From positions 977,501 through 1,041,500 of the forward strand of contig CANJKZ010001154.1 in the NCBI GenBank assembly GCA_947471745.1: 64,000 bases of DNA, read 5' to 3'. This document shows, piece by piece, positions 1-11,734 of the stretch. Source of the stretch: Closterium sp. Naga37s-1 (Eukaryota > Streptophyta > Zygnematophyceae > Desmidiales > Closteriaceae). A model generated the notes under the pieces. The model was not told the origin of the DNA. It was given only the letters and a program-made list of their open reading frames with translations, and did not search any database. A program made the position numbers and the translations under genes. The stretch's first letter is position 1, and the number at the start of each line of letters is the position of its first letter.

Positions 1-1168
1 AGGCACGACAGCAGGGAAGGAGAGGCATGTCGCTTGGAGAGGCACGACAGCAGGGAAGGAGAGGCATGTCGCTTGGAGAGGCACGACAGCAGGGAAGGAG
101 AGGCATGTCGCTTGGAGAGGCACGACAGCAGGGAAGGAGAGGCATGTCGCTTGGAGAGGCACGACAGAAGGGAAGGAGAGGCATGTCGCTTGGAGAGGCA
201 CGACAGCAGGGAAGGAGAGGCATGTCGCTTGGAGAGGCACGACAGCAGGGAAGGAGAGGCATGTCGCTTGGAGAGGCACGACAGCAGGGAAGGAGAGGCA
301 TGTCGCTTGGAGAGGCACGACAGCAGGGAAGGAGAGGCATGTCGCTTGGAGAGGCACGACAGCAGGGAAGGAGAGGCATGTCGCTTGGAGAGGCACGACA
401 GCAGGGAAGGAGAGGCATGTCGCTTGGAGAGGCACGACAGCAGGGAAGGAGAGGCATGTCGCTTGGAGAGGCACGACAGCAGGGAAGGAGAGGCATGTCG
501 CTTGGAGAGGCACGACAGCAGGGAAGGAGAGGCATGTCGCTTGGAGAGGCACGACAGCAGGGAAGGAGAGGCATGTCGCTTGGAGAGGCACGACAGCAGG
601 GAAGGAGAGGCATGTCGCTTGGAGAGGCACGACAGCAGGGAAGGAGAGGCATGTCGCTTGGAGAGGCACGACAGCAGGGAAGGAGAGGCATGTCGCTTGG
701 AGAGGCACGACAGCAGGGAAGGAGAGGCATGTCGCTTGGAGAGGCACGACAGCAGGGAAGGAGAGGCATGTCGCTTGGAGAGGCACGACAGCAGGGAAGG
801 AGAGGCATGTCGCTTGGAGAGGCACGACAGCAGGGAAGGAGAGGCATGTCGCTTGGAGAGGCACGACAGCAGGGAAGGAGAGGCATGTCGCTTGGAGAGG
901 CACGACAGCAGGGAAGGAGAGGCATGTCGCTTGGAGAGGCACGACAGCAGGGAAGGAGAGGCATGTCGCCTTGGAGAGGCACGACAGCAGGGAAGGAGAG
1001 GCATGTCGCTTGGAGAGGCACGACAGCAGGGAAGGAGAGGCATGTCGCTTGGGAGAGGCACGACAGCAGGGAAGGAGAGGCATGTCGCTTGGAGAGGCAC
1101 GACAGCAGGGAAGGAGAGGCATGTCGCTTGGAGAGGCACGACAGCAGGGAAGGAGAGGCATGTCGCTT
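1..1168. repeat. 39-bp minisatellite (about 30 copies)
   Basis: Direct head-to-tail repeat with a 39-bp period, cut by the window edge. Each unit equals the neighbouring 21-bp unit plus an 18-bp insert (agaggcacgacagcaggg). Copies are almost identical. I see one base change (gacagaagg near 166) and single-base insertions near 970 and 1051. Because 39 is divisible by 3, no stop arises in any forward frame, so this gives long artefactual ORFs rather than a gene. Confidence 0.97.
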
Positions 1169-4100
1169 GGAAGGAGAGGCATGTCGCTTGGAAGGAGAGG
1201 CATGTCGATTGGAAGGAGAGGCATGTCGCTTGGAAGGAGAGGCATGTCGCTTGGAAGGAGAGGCATGTCGCTTGGAAGGAGAGGCATGTCCGCTTGGAAG
1301 GAGAGGCATGTCGCTTGGAAGGAGAGGCATGTCGCTTGGAAGGAGAGGCATGTCGCTTGGAAGGAGAGGCATGTCGCTTGGAAGGAGAGGCATGTCGCTT
1401 GGAAGGAGAGGCATGTCGCTTGGAAGGAGAGGCATGTCGCTTGGAAGGAGAGGCATGTCGCTTGGAAGGAGAGGCATGTCGCTTGGAAGGAGAGGCATGT
1501 CGCTTGGAAGGAGAGGCATGTCGCTTGGAAGGAGGAAGGGCATGTCGCTTGGAAGGAGAGGCATGTCGCTTGGAAGGAGAGGCATGTCGCTTGGAAGGAG
1601 AGGCATGTCGCTTGGAAGGAGAGGCATGTCGCTTGGAAGGAGAGCATGTCGCTTGGAAGGAGAGGCATGTCGCTTGGAAGGAGAGGCATGTCGCTTGGAA
1701 GGAGAGGCATGTCGCTTGGAAGGAGAGGCATGTCGCTTGGAAGGAGAGGCATGTCGCTTGGAAGGAGAGGCATGTCGCTTGGAAGGAGAGGCATGTCGCT
1801 TGGAAGGAGAGGCATGTCGCTTGGAAGGAGAGGCATGTCGCTTGGAAGGAGAGGCATGTCGCTTGGAAGGAGAGGCATGTCGCTTGGAAGGAGAGGCATG
1901 TCGCTTGGAAGGAGAGGCATGTCGCTTGGAAGGAGAGGCATGTCGCTTGGAAGGAGAGGCATGTCGCTTGGAAGGAGAGGCATGTCGCTTGGAAGGAGAG
2001 GCATGTCGCTTGGAAGGAGAGGCATGTCGCTTGGAAGGAGAGGCATGTCGCTTGGAAGGAGAGGCATGTCGCTTGGAAGGAGAGGCATGTCGCTTGGAAG
2101 GAGAGGCATGTCGCTTGGAAGGAGAGGCATGTCGCTTGGAAGGAGAGGCATGTCGCTTGGAAGGAGAGGCATGTCGCTTGGAAGGAGAGGCATGTCGCTT
2201 GGAAGGAGAGGCATGTCGCTTGGAAGGAGAGGCATGTCGCTTGGAAGGAGAGGCATGTCGCTTGGAAGGGAGAGGCATGTCGCTTGGAAGGAGAGGCATG
2301 TCGCTTGGAAGGAGAGGCATGTCGCTTGGAAGGAGAGGCATGTCGCTTGGAAGGAGAGGCATGTCGCTTGGAAGGAGAGGCATGTCGCTTGGAAGGAGAG
2401 GCATGTCGCTTGGAAGGAGAGGCATGTCGCTTGGAAGGAGAGGCATGTCGCTTGGAAGGAGAGGCATGTCGCTTGGAAGGAGAGGCATGTCGCTTGGAAG
2501 GAGAGGCATGTCGCTTGGAAGGAGAGGCATGTCGCTTGGAAGGAGAGGCATGTCGCTTGGAAGGAGAGGCATGTCGCTTGGAAGGAGAGGCATGTCGCTT
2601 GGAAGGAGAGGCATGTCGCTTGGAAGGAGAGGCATGTCGCTTGGAAGGAGAGGCATGTCGCTTGGAAGGAGAGGCATGTCGCTTGGAAGGAGAGGCATGT
2701 CGCTTGGAAGGAGAGGCATGTCGCTTGGAAGGAGAGGCATGTCGCTTGGAAGGAGAGGCATGTCGCTTGGAAGGAGAGGCATGTCGCTTGGAAGGAGAGG
2801 CATGTCGCTTGGAAGGAGAGGCATGTCGCTTGGAAGGAGAGGCATGTCGCTTGGAAGGAGAGGCATGTCGCTTGGAAGGAGAGGCATGTCGCTTGGAAGG
2901 AGAGGCATGTCGCTTGGAAGGAGAGGCATGTCGCTTGGAAGGAGAGGCATGTCGCTTGGAAGGAGAGGCATGTCGCTTGGAAGGAGAGGCATGTCGCTTG
3001 GAAGGAGAGGCATGTCGCTTGGAAGGAGAGGCATGTCGCTTGGAAGGAGAGGCATGTCGCTTGGAAGGAGAGGCATGTCGCTTGGAAGGAGAGGCATGTC
3101 GCTTGGAAGGAGAGGCATGTCGCTTGGAAGGAGAGGCATGTCGCTTGGAAGGAGAGGCATGTCGCTTGGAAGGAGAGGCATGTCGCTTGGAAGGAGAGGC
3201 ATGTCGCTTGGAAGGAGAGGCCATGTCGCTTGGAAGGAGAGGCATGTCGCTTGGAAGGAGAGGCATGTCGCTTGGAAGGAGAGGCATGTCGCTTGGAAGG
3301 AGAGGCATGTCGCTTGGAAGGAGAGGCATGTCGCTTGGAAGGAGAGGCATGTCGCTTGGAAGGAGAGGCATGTCGCTTGGAAGGAGAGGCATGTCGCTTG
3401 GAAGGAGAGGCATGTCGCTTGGAAGGAGAGGCATGTCGCTTGGAAGGAGAGGCATGTCGCTTGGAAGGAGAGGCATGTCGCTTGGAAGGAGAGGCATGTC
3501 GCTTGGAAGGAGAGGCATGTCGCTTGGAAGGAGAGGCATGTCGCTTGGAAGGAGAGGCATGTCGCTTGGAAGGAGAGGCATGTCGCTTGGAAGGAGAGGC
3601 ATGTCGCTTGGAAGGAGAGGCATGTCGCTTGGAAGGAGAGGCATGTCGCTTGGAAGGAGAGGCATGTCGCTTGGAAGGAGAGGCATGTCGCTTGGAAGGA
3701 GAGGCATGTCGCTTGGAAGGAGAGGCATGTCGCTTGGAAGGAGAGGCATGTCGCTTGGAAGGAGAGGCATGTCGCTTGGAAGGAGAGGCATGTCGCTTGG
3801 AAGGAGAGGCATGTCGCTTGGAAGGAGAGGCATGTCGCTTGGAAGGAGAGGCATGTCGCTTGGAAGGAGAGGCATGTCGCTTGGAAGGAGAGGCATGTCG
3901 CTTGGAAGGAGAGGCATGTCGCTTGGAAGGAGAGGCATGTCGCTTGGAAGGAGAGGCATGTCGCTTGGAAGGAGAGGCATGTCGCTTGGAAGGAGAGGCA
4001 TGTCGCTTGGAAGGAGAGGCATGTCGCTTGGAAGGAGAGGCATGTCGCTTGGAAGGAGAGGCATGTCGCTTGGAAGGAGAGGCATGTCGCTTGGAAGGAG

Positions 4101-7100
4101 AGGCATGTCGCTTGGAAGGAGAGGCATGTCGCTTGGAAGGAGAGGCATGTCGCTTGGAAGGAGAGGCATGTCGCTTGGAAGGAGAGGCATGTCGCTTGGA
4201 AGGAGAGGCATGTCGCTTGGAAGGAGAGGCATGTCGCTTGGAAGGAGAGGCATGTCGCTTGGAAGGAGAGGCATGTCGCTTGGAAGGAGAGGCATGTCGC
4301 TTGGAAGGAGAGGCATGTCGCTTGGAAGGAGAGGCATGTCGCTTGGAAGGAGAGGCATGTCGCTTGGAAGGAGAGGCATGTCGCTTGGAAGGAGAGGCAT
4401 GTCGCTTGGAAGGAGAGGCATGTCGCTTGGAAGGAGAGGCATGTCGCTTGGAAGGAGAGGCATGTCGCTTGGAAGGAGAGGCATGTCGCTTGGAAGGAGA
4501 GGCATGTCGCTTGGAAGGAGAGGCATGTCGCTTGGAAGGAGAGGCATGTCGCTTGGAAGGAGAGGCATGTCGCTTGGAAGGAGAGGCATGTCGCTTGGAA
4601 GGAGAGGCATGTCGCTTGGAAGGAGAGGCATGTCGCTTGGAAGGAGAGGCATGTCGCTTGGAAGGAGAGGCATGTCGCTTGGAAGGAGAGGCATGTCGCT
4701 TGGAAGGAGAGGCATGTCGCTTGGAAGGAGAGGCATGTCGCTTGGAAGGAGAGGCATGTCGCTTGGAAGGAGAGGCATGTCGCTTGGAAGGAGAGGCATG
4801 TCGCTTGGAAGGAGAGGCATGTCGCTTGGAAGGAGAGGCATGTCGCTTGGAAGGAGAGGCATGTCGCTTGGAAGGAGAGGCATGTCGCTTGGAAGGAGAG
4901 GCATGTCGCTTGGAAGGAGAGGCATGTCGCTTGGAAGGAGAGGCATGTCGCTTGGAAGGAGAGGCATGTCGCTTGGAAGGAGAGGCATGTCGCTTGGAAG
5001 GAGAGGCATGTCGCTTGGAAGGAGAGGCATGTCGCTTGGAAGGAGAGGCATGTCGCTTGGAAGGAGAGGCATGTCGCTTGGAAGGAGAGGCATGTCGCTT
5101 GGAAGGAGAGGCATGTCGCTTGGAAGGAGAGGCATGTCGCTTGGAAGGAGAGGCATGTCGCTTGGAAGGAGAGGCATGTCGCTTGGAAGGAGAGGCATGT
5201 CGCTTGGAAGGAGAGGCATGTCGCTTGGAAGGAGAGGCATGTCGCTTGGAAGGAGAGGCATGTCGCTTGGAAGGAGAGGCATGTCGCTTGGAAGGAGAGG
5301 CATGTCGCTTGGAAGGAGAGGCATGTCGCTTGGAAGGAGAGCATGTCGCTTGGAAGGAGAGGCATGTCGCTTGGAAGGAGAGGCATGTCGCTTGGAAGGA
5401 GAGGCATGTCGCTTGGAAGGAGAGGCATGTCGCTTGGAAGGAGAGGCATGTCGCTTGGAAGGAGAGGCATGTCGCTTGGAAGGAGAGGCATGTCGCTTGG
5501 AAGGAGAGGCATGTCGCTTGGAAGGAGAGGCATGTCGCTTGGAAGGAGAGGCATGTCGCTTGGAAGGAGAGGCATGTCGCTTGGAAGGAGAGGCATGTCG
5601 CTTGGAAGGAGAGGCATGTCGCTTGGAAGGAGAGGCATGTCGCTTGGAAGGAGAGGCATGTCGCTTGGAAGGAGAGGCATGTCGCTTGGAAGGAGAGGCA
5701 TGTCGCTTGGAAGGAGAGGCATGTCGCTTGGAAGGAGAGGCATGTCGCTTGGAAGGAGAGGCATGTCGCTTGGAAGGAGAGGCATGTCGCTTGGAAGGAG
5801 AGGCATGTCGCTTGGAAGGAGAGGCATGTCGCTCGGAAGGAGAGGCATGTCGCTCGGAAGGAGAGGCATGTCGCTCGGAAGGAGAGGCATGTCGCTCGGA
5901 AGGAGAGGCATGTCGCTCGGAAGGAGAGGCATGTCGCTCGGAAGGAGAGGCATGTCGCTCGGAAGGAGAGGCATGTCGCTCGGAAGGAGAGGCATGTCGC
6001 TTGGAAGGAGAGGCATGTCGCTTGGAAGGAGAGGCATGTCGCTTGGAAGGAGAGGCATGTCGCTTGGAAGGAGAGGCATGTCGCTTGGAAGGAGAGGCAT
6101 GTCGCTTGGAAGGAGAGGCATGTCGCTTGGAAGGAGAGGCATGTCGCTTGGAAGGAGAGGCATGTCGCTTGGAAGGAGAGGCATGTCGCTTGGAAGGAGA
6201 GGCATGTCGCTTGGAAGGAGAGGCATGTCGCTTGGAAGGAGAGGCATGTCGCTTGGAAGGAGAGGCATGTCGCTTGGAAGGAGAGGCATGTCGCTTGGAA
6301 GGAGAGGCATGTCGCTTGGAAGGAGAGGCATGTCGCTTGGAAGGAGAGGCATGTCGCTTGGAAGGAGAGGCATGTCGCTTGGAAGGAGAGGCATGTCGCT
6401 TGGAAGGAGAGGCATGTCGCTTGGAAGGAGAGGCATGTCGCTTGGAAGGAGAGGCATGTCGCTTGGAAGGAGAGGCATGTCGCTTGGAAGGAGAGGCATG
6501 TCGCTTGGAAGGAGAGGCATGTCGCTTGGAAGGAGAGCATGTCGCTTGGAAGGAGAGGCATGTCGCTTGGAAGGAGAGGCATGTCGCTTGGAAGGAGAGG
6601 CATGTCGCTTGGAAGGAGAGGCATGTCGCTTGGAAGGAGAGGCATGTCGCTTGGAAGGAGAGGCATGTCGCTTGGAAGGAGAGGCATGTCGCTTGGAAGG
6701 AGAGGCATGTCGCTTGGAAGGAGAGGCATGTCGCTTGGAAGGAGAGGCATGTCGCTTGGAAGGAGAGGCATGTCGCTTGGAAGGAGAGGCATGTCGCTTG
6801 GAAGGAGAGGCATGTCGCTTGGAAGGAGAGGCATGTCGCTTGGAAGGAGAGGCATGTCGCTTGGAAGGAGAGGCATGTCGCTTGGAAGGAGAGGCATGTC
6901 GCTTGGAAGGAGAGGCATGTCGCTTGGAAGGAGAGGCATGTCGCTTGGAAGGAGAGGCATGTCGCTTGGAAGGAGAGGCATGTCGCTTGGAAGGAGAGGC
7001 ATGTCGCTTGGAAGGAGAGGCATGTCGCTTGGAAGGAGAGGCATGTCGCTTGGAAGGAGAGGCATGTCGCTTGGAAGGAGAGGCATGTCGCTTGGAAGGA

Positions 7101-10100
7101 GAGGCATGTCGCTTGGAAGGAGAGGCATGTCGCTTGGAAGGAGAGGCATGTCGCTTGGAAGGAGAGGCATGTCGCTTGGAAGGAGAGGCATGTCGCTTGG
7201 AAGGAGAGGCATGTCGCTTGGAAGGAGAGGCATGTCGCTTGGAAGGAGAGGCATGTCGCTTGGAAGGAGAGGCATGTCGCTTGGAAGGAGAGGCATGTCG
7301 CTTGGAAGGAGAGGCATGTCGCTTGGAAGGAGAGGCATGTCGCTTGGAAGGAGAGGCATGTCGCTTGGAAGGAGAGGCATGTCGCTTGGAAGGAGAGGCA
7401 TGTCGCTTGGAAGGAGAGGCATGTCGCTTGGAAGGAGAGGCATGTCGCTTGGAAGGAGAGGCATGTCGCTTGGAAGGAGAGGCATGTCGCTTGGAAGGAG
7501 AGGCATGTCGCTTGGAAGGAGAGGCATGTCGCTTGGAAGGAGAGGCATGTCGCTTGGAAGGAGAGGCATGTCGCTTGGAAGGAGAGGCATGTCGCTTGGA
7601 AGGAGAGGCATGTCGCTTGGAAGGAGAGGCATGTCGCTTGGAAGGAGAGGCATGTCGCTTGGAAGGAGAGGCATGTCGCTTGGAAGGAGAGGCATGTCGC
7701 TTGGAAGGAGAGGCATGTCGCTTGGAAGGAGAGGCATGTCGCTTGGAAGGAGAGGCATGTCGCTTGGAAGGAGAGGCATGTCGCTTGGAAGGAGAGGCAT
7801 GTCGCTTGGAAGGAGAGGCATGTCGCTTGGAAGGAGAGGCATGTCGCTTGGAAGGAGAGGCATGTCGCTTGGAAGGAGAGGCATGTCGCTTGGAAGGAGA
7901 GGCATGTCGCTTGGAAGGAGAGGCATGTCGCTTGGAAGGAGAGGCATGTCGCTTGGAAGGAGAGGCATGTCGCTTGGAAGGAGAGGCATGTCGCTTGGAA
8001 GGAGAGGCATGTCGCTTGGAAGGAGAGGCATGTCGCTTGGAAGGAGAGGCATGTCGCTTGGAAGGAGAGGCATGTCGCTTGGAAGGAGAGGCATGTCGCT
8101 TGGAAGGAGAGGCATGTCGCTTGGAAGGAGAGGCATGTCGCTTGGAAGGAGAGGCATGTCGCTTGGAAGGAGAGGCATGTCGCTTGGAAGGAGAGGCATG
8201 TCGCTTGGAAGGAGAGGCATGTCGCTTGGAAGGAGAGGCATGTCGCTTGGAAGGAGAGGCATGTCGCTTGGAAGGAGAGGCATGTCGCTTGGAAGGAGAG
8301 GCATGTCGCTTGGAAGGAGAGGCATGTCGCTTGGAAGGAGAGGCATGTCGCTTGGAAGGAGAGGCATGTCGCTTGGAAGGAGAGGCATGTCGCTTGGAAG
8401 GAGAGGCATGTCGCTTGGAAGGAGAGGCATGTCGCTTGGAAGGAGAGGCATGTCGCTTGGAAGGAGAGGCATGTCGCTTGGAAGGAGAGGCATGTCGCTT
8501 GGAAGGAGAGGCATGTCGCTTGGAAGGAGAGGCATGTCGCTTGGAAGGAGAGGCATGTCGCTTGGAAGGAGAGGCATGTCGCTTGGAAGGAGAGGCATGT
8601 CGCTTGGAAGGAGAGGCATGTCGCTTGGAAGGAGAGGCATGTCGCTTGAAGGAGAGGCATGTCGCTTGGAAGGAGAGGCATGTCGCTTGGAAGGAGAGGC
8701 ATGTCGCTTGGAAGGAGAGGCATGTCGCTTGGAAGGAGAGGCATGTCGCTTGGAAGGAGAGGCATGTCGCTTGGAAGGAGAGGCATGTCGCTTGGAAGGA
8801 GAGGCATGTCGCTTGGAAGGAGAGGCATGTCGCTTGGAAGGAGAGGCATGTCGCTTGGAAGGAGAGGCATGTCGCTTGGAAGGAGAGGCATGTCGCTTGG
8901 AAGGAGAGGCATGTCGCTTGGAAGGAGAGGCATGTCGCTTGGAAGGAGAGGCATGTCGCTTGGAAGGAGAGGCATGTCGCTTGGAAGGAGAGGCATGTCG
9001 CTTGGAAGGAGAGGCATGTCGCTTGGAAGGAGAGGCATGTCGCTTGGAAGGAGAGGCATGTCGCTTGGAAGGAGAGGCATGTCGCTTGGAAGGAGAGGCA
9101 TGTCGCTTGGAAGGAGAGGCATGTCGCTTGGAAGGAGAGGCATGTCGCTTGGAAGGAGAGGCATGTCGCTTGGAAGGAGAGGCATGTCGCTTGGAAGGAG
9201 AGGCATGTCGCTTGGAAGGAGAGGCATGTCGCTTGGAAGGAGAGGCATGTCGCTTGGAAGGAGAGGCATGTCGCTTGGAAGGAGAGGCATGTCGCTTGGA
9301 AGGAGAGGCATGTCGCTTGGAAGGAGAGGCATGTCGCTTGGAAGGAGAGGCATGTCGCTTGGAAGGAGAGGCATGTCGCTGGAAGGAGAGGCATGTCGCT
9401 TGGAAGGAGAGGCATGTCGCTTGGAAGGAGAGGCATGTCGCTTGGAAGGAGAGGCATGTCGCTTGGAAGGAGAGGCATGTCGCTTGGAAGGAGAGGCATG
9501 TCGCTTGGAAGGAGAGGCATGTCGCTTGGAAGGAGAGGCATGTCGCTTGGAAGGAGAGGCATGTCGCTTGGAAGGAGAGGCATGTCGCTTGGAAGGAGAG
9601 GCATGTCGCTTGGAAGGAGAGGCATGTCGCTTGGAAGGAGAGGCATGTCGCTTGGAAGGAGAGGCATGTCGCTTGGAAGGAGAGGCATGTCGCTTGGAAG
9701 GAGAGGCATGTCGCTTGGAAGGAGAGGCATGTCGCTTGGAAGGAGAGGCATGTCGCTTGGAAGGAGAGGCATGTCGCTTGGAAGGAGAGGCATGTCGCTT
9801 GGAAGGAGAGGCATGTCGCTTGGAAGGAGAGGCATGTCGCTTGGAAGGAGAGGCATGTCGCTTGGAAGGAGAGGCATGTCGCTTGGAAGGAGAGGCATGT
9901 CGCTTGGAAGGAGAGGCATGTCGCTTGGAAGGAGAGGCATGTCGCTTGGAAGGAGAGGCATGTCGCTTGGAAGGAGAGGCATGTCGCTTGGAAGGAGAGG
10001 CATTGGAAGGAGAGGCATGTCGCTTGGAAGGAGAGGCATGTCGCTTGGAAGGAGAGGCATGTCGCTTGGAAGGAGAGGCATGTCGCTTGGAAGGAGAGGC

Positions 10101-11642
10101 ATGTCGCTTGGAAGGAGAGGCATGTCGCTTGGAAGGAGAGGCATGTCGCTTGGAAGGAGAGGCATGTCGCTTGGAAGGAGAGGCATGTCGCTTGGAAGGA
10201 GAGGCATGTCGCTTGGAAGGAGAGGCATGTCGCTTGGAAGGAGAGGCATGTCGCTTGGAAGGAGAGGCATGTCGCTTGGAAGGAGAGGCATGTCGCTTGG
10301 AAGGAGAGGCATGTCGCTTGGAAGGAGAGGCATGTCGCTTGGAAGGAGAGGCATGTCGCTTGGAAGGAGAGGCATGTCGCTTGGAAGGAGAGGCATGTCG
10401 CTTGGAAGGAGAGGCATGTCGCTTGGAAGGAGAGGCATGTCGCTTGGAAGGAGAGGCATGTCGCTTGGAAGGAGAGGCATGTCGCTTGGAAGGAGAGGCA
10501 TGTCGCTTGGAAGGAGAGGCATGTCGCTTGGAAGGAGAGGCATGTCGCTTGGAAGGAGAGGCATGTCGCTTGGAAGGAGAGGCATGTCGCTTGGAAGGAG
10601 AGGCATGTCGCTTGGAAGGAGAGGCATGTCGCTTGGAAGGAGAGGCATGTCGCTTGGAAGGAGAGGCATGTCGCTTGGAAGGAGAGGCATGTCGCTTGGA
10701 AGGAGAGGCATGTCGCTTGGAAGGAGAGGCATGTCGCTTGGAAGGAGAGGCATGTCGCTTGGAAGGAGAGGCATGTCGCTTGGAAGGAGAGGCATGTCGC
10801 TTGGAAGGAGAGGCATGTCGCTTGGAAGGAGAGGCATGTCGCTTGGAAGGAGAGGCATGTCGCTTGGAAGGGGAGAGGCATGTCGCTTGGAAGGAGAGGC
10901 ATGTCGCTTGGAAGGAGAGGCATGTCGCTTGGAAGGAGAGGCATGTCGCTTGGAAGGAGAGGCATGTCGCTTGGAAGGAGAGGCATGTCGCTTGGAAGGA
11001 GAGGCATGTCGCTTGGAAGGAGAGGCATGTCGCTTGGAAGGAGAGGCATGTCGCTTGGAAGGAGAGGCATGTCGCTTGGAAGGAGAGGCATGTCGCTTGG
11101 AAGGAGAGGCATGTCGCTTGGAAGGAGAGGCATGTCGCTTGGAAGGAGAGGCATGTCGCTTGGAAGGAGAGGCATGTCGCTTGGAAGGAGAGGCATGTCG
11201 CTTGGAAGGAGAGGCATGTCGCTTGGAAGGAGAGGCATGTCGCTTGGAAGGAGAGGCATGTCGCTTGGAAGGAGAGGCATGTCGCTTGGAAGGAGAGGCA
11301 TGTCGCTTGGAAGGAGAGGCATGTCGCTTGGAAGGAGAGGCATGTCGCTTGGAAGGAGAGGCATGTCGCTTGGAAGGAGAGGCATGTCGCTTGGAAGGAG
11401 AGGCATGTCGCTTGGAAGGAGAGGCATGTCGCTTGGAAGGAGAGGCATGTCGCTTGGAAGGAGAGGCATGTCGCTTGGAAGGAGAGGCATGTCGCTTGGA
11501 AGGAGAGGCATGTCGCTTGGAAGGAGAGGCATGTCGCTTGGAAGGAGAGGCATGTCGCTTGGAAGGAGAGGCATGTCGCTTGGAAGGAGAGGCATGTCGC
11601 TTGGAAGGAGAGGCATGTCGCTTGGAAGGAGAGGCATGTCGC
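1169..11642. repeat. 21-bp minisatellite (about 500 copies)
   Basis: Continuous tandem array of a 21-bp purine-rich unit that begins GGAAGGAGAGG and ends GTCGCTT. Translating one unit in all six frames gives no stop codon. The forward peptides are heptads such as [14 protein letters not shown] and HVAWKER, and they swap at rare indels (near 1291, 1533, 1643, 2268, 3221, 5340, 6536, 8648, 9380, 10003 and 10871). The array ends 92 bp before a Furry-gene acceptor, so it probably lies in a very large intron of that gene or just upstream of it. Confidence 0.97.
5831..5998. repeat. Eight-unit variant block inside the 21-bp array
   Basis: Eight consecutive 21-bp units carry GCTC in place of GCTT (one T-to-C change). 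The change appears in no other unit that I read. A clustered shared variant is the mark of local unit-by-unit amplification after one mutation. Confidence 0.9.
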
Positions 11643-11734
11643 TATGTGTCCATATGTGTCCGCGTGCATGCGCACGTTCTGCCATGCCTGTGCTCATGCA
11701 TGAGAGCAGGGGTTGGAGGACTGTGACAGTGCAG

